From Chitinophaga agri (GTDB lineage: Bacteria; Bacteroidota; Bacteroidia; Chitinophagales; Chitinophagaceae), in the NCBI RefSeq assembly GCF_010093065.1, contig NZ_CP048113.1, positions 7,396,001 to 7,460,000 on the forward strand: DNA of 64,000 bases. The letters are read 5' to 3'. Positions 1 to 7,590 of this stretch are shown here, in pieces. Each line of letters begins with the position of its first letter. Within the stretch, counting starts at the first letter, position 1. Made by a program: the position numbers and the translations under genes. The notes below the pieces were generated by a model, which worked only from the letters and a program-made list of their open reading frames with translations, did no database searches and was not told the origin of the DNA.

Positions 1-544
1 TTAGTACGATCTGTAGTTGTGTGGCTTTCGCATGTTTCAGCGTATTATGGGTGATCTCCTGGATGATACGGAAGATGTGGATCTCTTTTTCGGGAGCAAT
101 GTCGATCTTGCCTGACGTGTGAAACTTGATGTCAAGCGACTGTTTTCCTGAAAGCTGGCGTATAAATTCATGTAGTGCTTCTGTTAATCCTTTTCGTTCC
201 AATGTGGCTGGCAACAGGTTATGAGAGATCTGCCTTAGTTCCTTTATGACTTCATCTATGTAACCGGAAGAACGGGCGATGACCTGATGGTCACGCTCAT
301 CTGTCACTTCAATACTGTGAATATTCAGCTTGATAGTAGACAGGAGTGGCCCCATACTATCGTGCAGATCCGCCGCTATTCTTTTTCTTTCATTTTCAAG
401 GATGGTGATCTCTGCTACGATACGCTCACGCTGCAACTGTATGTAACGGCGATGATACAGCACAATAGATATAACAAAGAAAAGAATGATAACGGCTATC
501 AGCAGTGAAATAAATATGGTTATATAGAATATTTTATCGTCCAT
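1..544 (-). CDS. Sensor histidine kinase, NarL/DegS type (C-terminus outside window)
   Basis: The gene starts at the ATG at 542-544 and runs off the left edge, giving about 181 residues. One membrane helix lies near residues 6-30, followed by a short linker and the dimerisation/phosphoacceptor box ERKRIAADLHD, with His61 the likely phosphorylated residue (HisKA_3 family). The segment IFRIIQEITHNTLKHAKA (about 157-174) is the N-box of the HATPase_c domain, with Asn167 as the likely Mg-ATP ligand. There is no periplasmic sensor domain, so the signal may come from a partner. It lies 36 bases downstream of a membrane-protein gene on the same strand, and the pair may form one sensory unit (inference). 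Such kinases usually signal to LuxR-type response regulators, which would lie outside the window. Confidence 0.9.
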   Translation of the reverse strand, partial: MDDKIFYITIFISLLIAVIILFFVISIVLYHRRYIQLQRERIVAEITILENERKRIAADLHDSMGPLLSTIKLNIHSIEVTDERDHQVIARSSGYIDEVIKELRQISHNLLPATLERKGLTEALHEFIRQLSGKQSLDIKFHTSGKIDIAPEKEIHIFRIIQEITHNTLKHAKATQLQIVL

Positions 545-580
545 GGACTATCGTCGTTTTGGGGGCGTTGTGGCTTGCAG

Positions 581-1243
581 CTATGCGTCGAAATGCTTGT
601 TAAAATAATAGGATGGCTTAACAGGTATGCATAGTACCGCTATTGCGTAGATCAAATTTACAAAAGCGTTGATATAATTGAACATAAAAATAATGCGCAG
701 GGACAATACGGTATCTGACCCTATAAACATCGCTGCCTCATAAATGATCTGGTAGACGAAAATGATGATAAATCCCATACAGACAAGGAAACGCGCGTTC
801 TTGAACAGCGACTTGTTGTCTTTTACGATCAGGTAATTGATCTCATTGATGCTGAGTAATACAGTGATAAATGCATAGGTAACTCTGAAGTAGGGACTGA
901 AAGTCTCTATCTTATTGCATATAAGATTTTCTGTGATCCATATTGCTGCGAAACCGGATAATAATCCGATAAAAAGCGGTCGCTTTCTGCTGAGTGTTCC
1001 CCATATGAAGAACTGGTACACGATCACCAATGACTCGGCAAGACCGTACAGGTTTAGCGGAACAGCGTTGCTCGTGTGCAGCACACTGATGCAGATGAAG
1101 CAGATCGTTTCCGACAGGAATGCCAGTGAAAGCAGCAGCAGAAAGGGCTGAAAGCTTGCAACGGTCCTGTTGAAGCGGATCAGCCCTATCGCTAAAGGAA
1201 TAATGACTAACTGGCTTACCAGGAAGGCGCCTATATTATTCAT
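581..1243 (-). CDS. Multi-pass inner-membrane protein, unknown function
   Basis: This 220-residue protein is almost wholly hydrophobic, with about six or seven predicted membrane helices spread from residue 5 to 205 and a short polar C-terminus. I recognise no catalytic motif. It sits between a lipoprotein gene (24 bases upstream) and the histidine kinase gene (36 bases downstream), all on the minus strand, which suggests one transcript. Since the kinase lacks its own sensor domain, this protein may supply the membrane sensing part, much as 7TM sensor modules do in other systems. That role is inferred from gene order only. Confidence 0.7.
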   Translation of the reverse strand: MNNIGAFLVSQLVIIPLAIGLIRFNRTVASFQPFLLLLSLAFLSETICFICISVLHTSNAVPLNLYGLAESLVIVYQFFIWGTLSRKRPLFIGLLSGFAAIWITENLICNKIETFSPYFRVTYAFITVLLSINEINYLIVKDNKSLFKNARFLVCMGFIIIFVYQIIYEAAMFIGSDTVLSLRIIFMFNYINAFVNLIYAIAVLCIPVKPSYYFNKHFDA

Positions 1244-1267
1244 CAGGACAAGGATAATAACGGTGGA

Positions 1268-1780
1268 TTATAATGCGCTTTTACAAAGTGGCGGACAACG
1301 CTGACCACTTTCCATTGCCTGCACTTCATTGCCGGCTCTGGCAGTAGATATACCGGGGATATTGGCTGCTTTTTCCCTGGTGACGAGTGTCGTCAGGATA
1401 TCTTTCCCTTCAGCATCTACGGGCAATAGCACCATGCGCACCTGCCCCCTCTGGTCTTTACCCATATAGATGCGAAGCCCTGCAGCTCCCTTGGCATTCA
1501 GTATCGCGGCAATCGCATGACGATTAAATGTCTCTCCCTCAGGAATGTTAAAGGCACTGTCAAGATAATTACCTCCCAGTCTGGCCTGTAACTCCTTTCT
1601 ACCGGCAAGAAAACCCTGACGCAAACCACGGGCTTCTTCTATTGGAATGACGTGTTCAAAGGCTCTTCCTTTATCGAGGGGTATTTCTCCATTTTGGGGG
1701 GCTGGGGTGTGCGTACAGGCAGAAAATGCGGTAAGCAGGATGGCAGAGGAAATGATACGTACCATGTTACGGTGCTTCAT
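1268..1780 (-). CDS. Lipoprotein of unknown function
   Basis: The protein has 170 residues and starts with a lipoprotein signal peptide: basic MKHRNMVR, a hydrophobic core, then the lipobox FSAC with the lipidated Cys near residue 22. The rest is soluble and probably periplasmic or surface-anchored. A C-terminal CPPLC motif could bind metal or form a disulfide. No family was recognised. It is the first gene of a likely three-gene operon with the membrane protein and the histidine kinase. MVRIISS, six residues in, is an alternative start that would still give a signal peptide. Confidence 0.7.
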   Translation of the reverse strand: MKHRNMVRIISSAILLTAFSACTHTPAPQNGEIPLDKGRAFEHVIPIEEARGLRQGFLAGRKELQARLGGNYLDSAFNIPEGETFNRHAIAAILNAKGAAGLRIYMGKDQRGQVRMVLLPVDAEGKDILTTLVTREKAANIPGISTARAGNEVQAMESGQRCPPLCKSAL

Positions 1781-2129
1781 AATAGCGGTTTTATAATGAA
1801 TGAATACTAAACTAACAGATATGGCCGGGATTATTCCGGGTAGAAATGCTGAAAATAAAACGTATAAATACCTATTGGGGCGTAATTAATTAGGAACTAA
1901 GATCAGGAATCAGGAATTCCCCGCAATTCATGCACTGCAAATATAGTTATTGCCCCTATATCAAAGTTTTCCATCTGCTCTTCCCATGAATGCCTATTCT
2001 GCAATTTCAACATCGATCTATGGCTGATTCCTGATTCCCCATGGGCCAGAATATCAAAAAAAATCTAATATCTGGTACTTATATAAGTATTATCGTTCAT
2101 TTATTTTTGTCCTCCTTTTAAAATTGACA
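1781..2129. other. Intergenic region with a long-range inverted repeat
   Basis: No gene is visible in these 349 bases between two divergent genes. GGAATCAGGAAT at 1906-1917 recurs inverted at 2027-2038, about 110 bases away, and each arm contains a tandem TCAGGAA-like unit. TATTTTTG at 2102-2109 fits the Bacteroidota -7 consensus TAnnTTTG for the marR-type gene starting at 2130, but no clear -33 box was found. Confidence 0.5.
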
Positions 2130-2786
2130 ATGGAAAAAACATCAGGATTCAGTCCTGAGCAGCAATTAACATCTCTCGATGCGAGACTGTTATTATCGTT
2201 ACAGCGGCTCAGTGACATGCTCAAGGCAATGCAGTGGGAACAGGCCAGGATCCTGGGCATTACACCTTTACAGCTTCAGATACTATTATTCACCGGTCAC
2301 CATACAGCAGAAGTCAATAAAGTGGCCTATATAGCAACAGAATTACAGTTGAGTCGTCCGACTGTCAGTGATGCAGCTGCTGCACTTGTCAGTAAAGGAT
2401 TTCTCCGGATAGAAGAAGATATGAGGGACCGGCGTAGCTACTCCTTTCTGCTGACAGATACAGGGCACGAGGTGCTCGCAAAGGCAGAGCAATATACCGG
2501 GGAACTGGATGCGATTCTGCAAAAAAGACCTTTGCAGGAGAAGAGTGGTTTATATCAGTCTTTGGTGACTATTATCGCCGGACTATATGATAAGGATAAA
2601 GGTGGTATGCAGCGTATGTGCTACAGCTGCGCCCATTATGACGGTAATAAAAAAAGGCAGCACGCATGCCGCCTTTTAAAGAAAAAATTATTGTCATCTG
2701 AACTGCAGATCGATTGTTTACATCACTCCAGTTTGACCACGTCAGTTAATAACGCAGCACCAACTGAGAACGGTCCTCTCTTATAA
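2130..2786 (+). CDS. MarR-family regulator with a C-terminal cysteine cluster
   Basis: The 218-residue protein contains a winged helix-turn-helix at about residues 25-125, with recognition-helix region QLSRPTVSDAAAALVSKGF and wing DMRDRRSYSFLLT, both typical of MarR. The usual family length is about 150 residues. Here a further 60 residues carry CYSCAHYDG, then HAC and DCLHH, a pattern that could bind a metal or sense oxidation. The ATG at 2130 is preferred over a TTG two codons earlier. The gene is convergent with the MocR-type gene at 2781 and overlaps it by six bases. A terminator-like hairpin lies inside the coding sequence. The target is unknown. Confidence 0.85.
   Translation: MEKTSGFSPEQQLTSLDARLLLSLQRLSDMLKAMQWEQARILGITPLQLQILLFTGHHTAEVNKVAYIATELQLSRPTVSDAAAALVSKGFLRIEEDMRDRRSYSFLLTDTGHEVLAKAEQYTGELDAILQKRPLQEKSGLYQSLVTIIAGLYDKDKGGMQRMCYSCAHYDGNKKRQHACRLLKKKLLSSELQIDCLHHSSLTTSVNNAAPTENGPLL
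2652..2677 (+). terminator. Terminator-like hairpin inside the marR-type coding sequence
   Basis: AAAAGGC at 2652-2658 pairs with GCCTTTT at 2671-2677, extended inward by two more pairs after one mismatch, and is followed by AAAGAAAA. The T run is only four bases. It falls in the cysteine-rich extension of the MarR-type protein, so it could be chance or could cause premature termination. Confidence 0.3.
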
Positions 2787-4238
2787 CTGCTGGATCACTT
2801 TGGCCAGCTTTCCCAGTCCTTTAATGATCCCGGTTTCATTCATAGAGGCATAACCAAGTCTCAGGCCGGGCGCATGACTAAACATAGGATTATAGTAGCT
2901 CAATGGATTTACCACGTTAACCCCCGCCGACTGTACTTTCTGTAGCAACTGTTCCGGTTCCACCTGTTTATATAACTGCAACCATATGGCCAGGCCGCCC
3001 TGTGGACGTGTATAGTATGCCTGTCCTGCAAACACGGAATGGATGATACTATGTGCCAGTTCCAGCCGTTTCATATATACGTACCGGGTATTATGAATAT
3101 GCTTTCTGATATCGCCAGCAACCATCAGATTTGCCACCGCCTGCTGTAATACCGGATCCCCCTCTCTGTTCACTATACTACGGTAAGCCGCAAGCGACCG
3201 GATAAAGGCCGCAGGTCCACATACAAAGCTGATAGGTAATGTATGCATGACTGAGCCTATATAGATAACATTATCTGCATGTGGCATACCTGCCAGTGGA
3301 ATATAATGTGTGTCAAAATGATATTCATGGTCATAATCATCTTCTATGATCATGAAATTATATTGCTCGCTTAATGCTAATAACTGTTGCCGTTTCTCTA
3401 CAGAGAGCGTGCTTGTTGTCGGATACTGATGATGCGGTGTTATATATAACGCCTTCAACGGAGTTTGCTGGCAACATCGTTCCAGTTCCTCCAGGTTGAT
3501 CCCCTGCTGATCTGAATGAATATAATGCAATTGAGCTCCCGCCATGGTAAAGGCCTGCCAGGCAGGCTGATAACCAGGATGTTCAACCGCAATATGATCA
3601 CCAGTAGTCAGCAGCGTTTGCGCCGTCAGGTATAAGGCCATCTGTACACCCTGGGTGATACAGATGTTCTCCGTCGTAACGGCCAGTCCCCGGTCATTGT
3701 TCAGCATCGCATTGATCTCCTGTAACAGATACTCATTGCCCCGGTCACTGTTATTATTGTAAATAGTACGCTGGTCGTCCTGCTGTACCAGTCTGCGGCA
3801 CTCCCGGGTGATTTCAGTAACCGGGATCAGCTTCAGATCTGGTAAGCCATCATCAAACGCAATATCATAGTCGCCGGTCGGATTAGCAGGGGGGATTGAT
3901 ATATTTACATGACGAAACGGGATCTGTAAGGCCGGTTTGGCGGCCGTCTCCCGTCCGGCTGTTCCGGCATGCCCGGAGGGCATACTATCACTGACGCGGG
4001 TCCCACTTTTATAATGAGAGGTCAGCCAGCCGGCCGAAATAAGCTGATCATACACAAGCATGACAGTATTCCTGTTGACTTTCAGTTGTTGAGCCAGTAC
4101 ACGGGAACCTGGCAGTAAGGCCCCCGGAAGCAATCTGCCTCGCACTATCTCGTTGATTATATACGCTTTTATCTGTTGGTATATTGGCTCTTTGCTGTTA
4201 AACGACAGCTGGATCTGCACATGCCTGTAACTCTTCAT
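2781..4238 (-). CDS. MocR-type GntR regulator with a degenerate aminotransferase domain
   Basis: The 485-residue protein has an N-terminal GntR winged helix (about residues 10-75, IYQQIKAYIINEIVRGRLLP and NRNTVMLVYDQLISAGW) joined to a fold-type I aminotransferase domain (about 115-485). Such proteins normally bind PLP through a lysine in a motif like GTFSKTL. Here the motif reads GSVMHTLPISFVCGP, so the lysine is replaced by His332 (codon 3243-3245). EDDYDHEY and the C-terminal LRLGYA arginine are kept. The protein may therefore bind PLP non-covalently, bind another ligand, or be ligand-independent. The ATG at 4236-4238 is preferred over a TTG three codons upstream. The gene is divergent from the arsR-type gene at 4386. 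Confidence 0.88.
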   Translation of the reverse strand: MKSYRHVQIQLSFNSKEPIYQQIKAYIINEIVRGRLLPGALLPGSRVLAQQLKVNRNTVMLVYDQLISAGWLTSHYKSGTRVSDSMPSGHAGTAGRETAAKPALQIPFRHVNISIPPANPTGDYDIAFDDGLPDLKLIPVTEITRECRRLVQQDDQRTIYNNNSDRGNEYLLQEINAMLNNDRGLAVTTENICITQGVQMALYLTAQTLLTTGDHIAVEHPGYQPAWQAFTMAGAQLHYIHSDQQGINLEELERCCQQTPLKALYITPHHQYPTTSTLSVEKRQQLLALSEQYNFMIIEDDYDHEYHFDTHYIPLAGMPHADNVIYIGSVMHTLPISFVCGPAAFIRSLAAYRSIVNREGDPVLQQAVANLMVAGDIRKHIHNTRYVYMKRLELAHSIIHSVFAGQAYYTRPQGGLAIWLQLYKQVEPEQLLQKVQSAGVNVVNPLSYYNPMFSHAPGLRLGYASMNETGIIKGLGKLAKVIQQL

Positions 4239-4385
4239 AGCTGGCAATAAGGTGTCATTGATATACGGACATCAGACCTATACGGTTGTTAATTTTTGTT
4301 AATGAAGAAAATAATTATAAATATGAGTCCGCTATTTCTCATTGCTGTATTTTCATAGACATCGAAAAATATCTATTTTTACAGC

Positions 4386-4655
4386 ATGGACGCAGTCACG
4401 ATAGAGAAAGCAGCAAACGCAATAGCTGATAAGCACCGGTTATCCATTATACTGGCCGCATCCCGGCAATCTGCTATCCAATGCTGTGAGATCACAGAGC
4501 TGACCGGTTTGTCTCAACCTACTGTATCTCATCATATTAAGATCCTGGTAGACAGTGGAATACTGATTTATGACAAAACCGGCCGGAATGTTCAGTTAAC
4601 CATTAATAAGGAGATGATGAAGCATCTCTCCACTTTCTTCGGCCAGTTAAGCTGA
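4386..4655 (+). CDS. ArsR-family winged-helix regulator
   Basis: This is an 89-residue single-domain winged helix. ADKHRLSIILAA forms the first helix, and LTGLSQPTVSHHIKILVDSG is a textbook ArsR recognition helix, followed by a short wing (YDKTGRNVQLTI). A vicinal CC pair (IQCCEI) precedes the HTH, but the classic CxCxxC metal site is absent, so metal sensing cannot be assumed. The gene is divergent from the MocR-type gene and lies 77 bases upstream of the tetR gene on the same strand; the tetR promoter lies in that gap. The target is unknown. Confidence 0.85.
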   Translation: MDAVTIEKAANAIADKHRLSIILAASRQSAIQCCEITELTGLSQPTVSHHIKILVDSGILIYDKTGRNVQLTINKEMMKHLSTFFGQLS

Positions 4656-4670
4656 TCTTTTTTGAAACTT

Positions 4671-4701
4671 TTTGCAAATTAATAATGAGGCATTACCTTT
4701 G
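4671..4701 (+). promoter_or_regulatory. Bacteroidota-type promoter of the tetR gene
   Basis: TTTG at 4671-4674 and TACCTTTG at 4694-4701 are separated by 19 bases. This matches the Bacteroidota housekeeping consensus TTTG-N19-TAnnTTTG. The -7 box runs directly into the palindromic operator starting at 4698, so a bound repressor would block polymerase. Confidence 0.7.
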
Positions 4702-4718
4702 GTTAACCAAATGGTTAA
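4698..4718. promoter_or_regulatory. Putative TetR operator upstream of tetR
   Basis: Two overlapping palindromes are visible: TTTGGTTAACCAAA at 4698-4711 (perfect) and TTAACCAAATGGTTAA at 4703-4718 (imperfect only at the centre). The second nearly matches the perfect palindrome TTAACCAATTGGTTAA ahead of the tolC gene at 5365-5380. The shared site in front of regulator and target operon indicates autoregulation plus control of the pump. Confidence 0.7.
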
Positions 4719-4732
4719 ATCGGATAGTTTAG

Positions 4733-5341
4733 ATGGCACAGGAAAAAAATACAGAGGAGCTGATCATAGAAGCGGCCAGAAAGATATTTGTCAAACGTGG
4801 GCTGGCAGGTGCCCGGATGCAGGATATCGCAGACGAAGCCGGGATTAATAAGGCAATGTTGCACTATTACTACCGTAGCAAGGAAAAGCTGTTTGAGATC
4901 GTATTTAATGAGGCATTTTCCAGCGTAGTAAGCGCCCTGGGGCAAATACTTGAAGGACAGATGCCTATAGAAGATAAGATCAGGAAGGTGATAGACAATT
5001 ATATAAATGGGATCGCGGAAGTGCCTTATCTGCCAATATTTATACTGAATGAGATCAATCAACAGCCTGAGATCATGGTTAAACGCCTTAGTTCACAGGC
5101 CGCATTTCCCAGTATCCTGGCATTCATGAAAGAAGTGATCGAAGCCGGTAAGAATGGTACAATTAAGAACGTCAGTCCTATCCAGCTCTTTCTGAATATT
5201 ATATCACTCTGCATATTTCCGTTTGTGGCCCGGCCATTGGTACAGGGAATATTTCAGCAGGATAATATCCAGTTCGATCTGCTGATACAGGAGCGAAAGC
5301 AAATGGTGGCAGATGTCATCCTTGCCTGGTTGAAGCCTTAA
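4733..5341 (+). CDS. TetR-family repressor of the adjacent efflux operon
   Basis: The 202-residue protein has the TetR N-terminal HTH at about residues 8-55: AARKIFVKRGLAGARMQDIADEAGINKAMLHYYYRSKEKLF. The remaining helical region is the ligand-binding and dimer domain. It precedes a TolC-HlyD-ABC operon, and the same GGTTAA palindrome occurs before both. In E. coli the TetR regulator CecR (YbiH) likewise precedes ybhGFSR, an ABC exporter of the same architecture. The likely role is to release the operator on binding a toxic substrate. Its own transcript ends at a terminator overlapping the stop codon. Confidence 0.9.
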   Translation: MAQEKNTEELIIEAARKIFVKRGLAGARMQDIADEAGINKAMLHYYYRSKEKLFEIVFNEAFSSVVSALGQILEGQMPIEDKIRKVIDNYINGIAEVPYLPIFILNEINQQPEIMVKRLSSQAAFPSILAFMKEVIEAGKNGTIKNVSPIQLFLNIISLCIFPFVARPLVQGIFQQDNIQFDLLIQERKQMVADVILAWLKP

Positions 5342-5354
5342 CAGGCTTTTTTTT
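5333..5354 (+). terminator. Intrinsic terminator after tetR
   Basis: AAGCCT (5333-5338) and AGGCTT (5343-5348) form a six-pair stem with a TAAC loop that contains part of the stop codon, followed by six T residues. Confidence 0.7.
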
Positions 5355-5364
5355 GAAACTGACA

Positions 5365-5380
5365 TTAACCAATTGGTTAA
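5365..5380. promoter_or_regulatory. Putative TetR operator upstream of the efflux operon
   Basis: TTAACCAATTGGTTAA is a perfect 16-base palindrome ending 14 bases before the ATG of the tolC-like gene. It matches the tetR-proximal palindrome at 4703-4718 except at the centre. Confidence 0.75.
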
Positions 5381-5394
5381 AATAAATAGTTAGT

Positions 5395-6636
5395 ATGATG
5401 AAGTATCTCGTATGGGCCATCGCATGCTGCAGTATCCCTGCTATGGCGCAAACCTCCCTGACGCTGGAAAACTGTTACCAGCTGGCACAAAAGAACTATC
5501 CGCTTATCAAACAACGCGAACTGATCACTAAAGCAGGTAGCTATACGGTAGCTAATGCGGCCAAAGGTTATTTGCCACAGCTCACCTTTACCGGACAGGC
5601 CACTTACCAGTCGCAGGTGGTTGAAATCGCATTTCCTGGCGCGCCACAACTGAGTAAAGATCAGTATAAAGTGCAGGCCGAAGTTTCCCAGACGCTTTTT
5701 GATGGCGGCAATGTCCACTACCAGAAAGAACTGAGTAGGGCGAATACAGCCATCCAGCAACAACAGCTGGAAGTTAACCTGTACAATGTGAAAGACCGCA
5801 TTAGCCAGTTGTTCTTCGGCATTCTGCTCATTGATGAGCAGCTCCGCCAGAACCAGTTGAGAAGAGAGGATATCGCCAGTGGCGCACACAAAACAGCCGG
5901 TGCGGTCAACAACGGAACGTCACTACGTAGCCACCTCGATGAACTAAAAGCGGAACTATTGAATGCGGACCAGTTACGTATACAACTCAACGCTAATCGT
6001 ACTGCGTATTTACAGATGCTGGCACTGTTTATCAATCAGCCACTGGATGAACGGACTGTCCTGATAAAACCTGAACAGGTGAATTTATCACCCGAAATAC
6101 GTCGTCCTGAGCTGGCATTGTACGATTATCAACAGCGAAGCTTTACCATCCGGGAAAAGCAACTGAAGGTAAATTATCTGCCGAAAATCAGTGCGTTCGT
6201 ACAGGGGAGTTACGGCAGGCCTACACTCAACTTTGTAGGTAATGATTTCGGGTTTTACGGACTGGGTGGTATCCGCTTTAACTGGGCACTGGGTAGCTTA
6301 TATACTAATAAGAACAGTAAGCAGTTGTTGCACATCAGCCGTCAGGATGTGGAAGTACAGAAAGAGACCTTTCTGTTCAACACCCGGCTGACAATGACCA
6401 GTCAACAGGCACAGGCCGCTCAATACAATGATCTAATCCAGAAAGACCAGGAGATCATCGATCTGCGTTCTTCCGTGAAAAAGGCGGCCATGGCTCAGCT
6501 GGAAAACGGCGTGATCACCTCACATGACTATATCAGTCAGGTGAATGCTGAAAATCAGGCCAGACTCGCACTTGCGCTGCACGATATACAATTGCTGCAG
6601 ATACAATACAATCACAAAAACACATCCGGTAACTAA
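5395..6636 (+). CDS. TolC-family outer-membrane efflux protein
   Basis: The 413-residue protein has a signal peptide (MMKYLVWAIACCSIPAMA, cleavage near residue 19). The mature part shows the two-fold TolC pattern: long amphipathic helices rich in Gln, Ala and Leu with repeated LENCYQLAQKN- and LARANTAIQQQQ-type segments, separated by the beta-barrel strands FVQGSYGRPTLNF and FGFYGLGGIRFNW. It should form the trimeric outer-membrane channel for the exporter encoded directly downstream. Two ATG codons are adjacent at 5395 and 5398; either could be used. It is the first gene of the TetR-controlled operon. Confidence 0.9.
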   Translation: MMKYLVWAIACCSIPAMAQTSLTLENCYQLAQKNYPLIKQRELITKAGSYTVANAAKGYLPQLTFTGQATYQSQVVEIAFPGAPQLSKDQYKVQAEVSQTLFDGGNVHYQKELSRANTAIQQQQLEVNLYNVKDRISQLFFGILLIDEQLRQNQLRREDIASGAHKTAGAVNNGTSLRSHLDELKAELLNADQLRIQLNANRTAYLQMLALFINQPLDERTVLIKPEQVNLSPEIRRPELALYDYQQRSFTIREKQLKVNYLPKISAFVQGSYGRPTLNFVGNDFGFYGLGGIRFNWALGSLYTNKNSKQLLHISRQDVEVQKETFLFNTRLTMTSQQAQAAQYNDLIQKDQEIIDLRSSVKKAAMAQLENGVITSHDYISQVNAENQARLALALHDIQLLQIQYNHKNTSGN

Positions 6637-6655
6637 TAAAATGACTAGCTGATAT

Positions 6656-7588
6656 ATGAAATACTTATCTCTTCCTGTGCTCTTCTGTTGCCTGGCAGCC
6701 TGCTCTTCAGGAGACACGGCCTCCGATGCTTCCGGTAATTTTGAAGCGGACGAAGTAATTGTTTCCGCTCAGCAGAACGGGCAACTATTGTCTTTTACTG
6801 CGAAAGAAGGAGATACGCTTGCGAAAGATGCTATTGTCGGAAAAATAAATGTCAATGGGATCTCCCTTCAGAAAGAACAGGCAGAAGCGACTATTGATGC
6901 ATTAAAGGAAAAAACGACTGATCCGTCACCACAATTGGCCCTCGTCAGAAAGCAACTGGCGGTACAGGAAGCGCAGCTGACGCAGTTAGTGCATGAACAG
7001 CAACGTACAGAGAATCTTGTAAAAGCCGATGCAGCAACACCTAAACAGCTGGATGATATCAATGCGGCTGTTGATCAGATGCAAAAACAGATCCAGGCGA
7101 CCCGCCAGCAACTGACCGTCAGCGAGACTAACATTGCTAACCAGAACAGAAGTATTCTGAGTGAAAGATCCCCGCTGGAGAAGTCGCTGGCCAGATACGA
7201 TGATGAGATCAGTAAGGGGATCATTGTGAACCCGGTAAAGGGAACGGTACTCGCCAGGTATGCCCTGCAGGGAGAAATGACGGTGGTCGGTAAAGCGCTG
7301 TATAAGATCGCGGATACGGACACGCTGTTACTGAAGGCCTATATCACGGGTAAACAACTGCCGGAAATCAAACTCGGTCAGTCCGTAAAGGTGCTGATCG
7401 ATGCTGGCGACAAAGCATATAAGACATATCCAGGCGTGATCTCCTATATATCTGGTAAGTCGGAGTTTACACCTAAAACTATCCAGACAAAAGAGGAACG
7501 CGCTAATCTTGTATACGCCATCAAAATACGCGTTCCTAATGATGGATACCTGAAAATAGGCATGTTCGCACTTACCCAATTCCACTGA
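6656..7588 (+). CDS. HlyD-family periplasmic adaptor lipoprotein (YbhG-like)
   Basis: The 310-residue protein has a lipoprotein signal MKYLSLPVLFCCLAAC with the lipobox LAAC (Cys16). A biotinyl-lipoyl-like half (EADEVIVSAQQNGQLLSFTAKEGDTL, about 30-60) is followed by an alpha-helical hairpin (about 75-175), the second lipoyl half (ISKGIIVNPVKGTVLARYA) and a beta-barrel domain. It would connect the inner-membrane ABC permeases to the TolC-like channel. It lies 19 bases after tolC and 2 bases before the first ATPase gene, so translation is probably coupled. E. coli YbhG holds the same place in its operon. Confidence 0.9.
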   Translation: MKYLSLPVLFCCLAACSSGDTASDASGNFEADEVIVSAQQNGQLLSFTAKEGDTLAKDAIVGKINVNGISLQKEQAEATIDALKEKTTDPSPQLALVRKQLAVQEAQLTQLVHEQQRTENLVKADAATPKQLDDINAAVDQMQKQIQATRQQLTVSETNIANQNRSILSERSPLEKSLARYDDEISKGIIVNPVKGTVLARYALQGEMTVVGKALYKIADTDTLLLKAYITGKQLPEIKLGQSVKVLIDAGDKAYKTYPGVISYISGKSEFTPKTIQTKEERANLVYAIKIRVPNDGYLKIGMFALTQFH

Positions 7589-7590
7589 TC

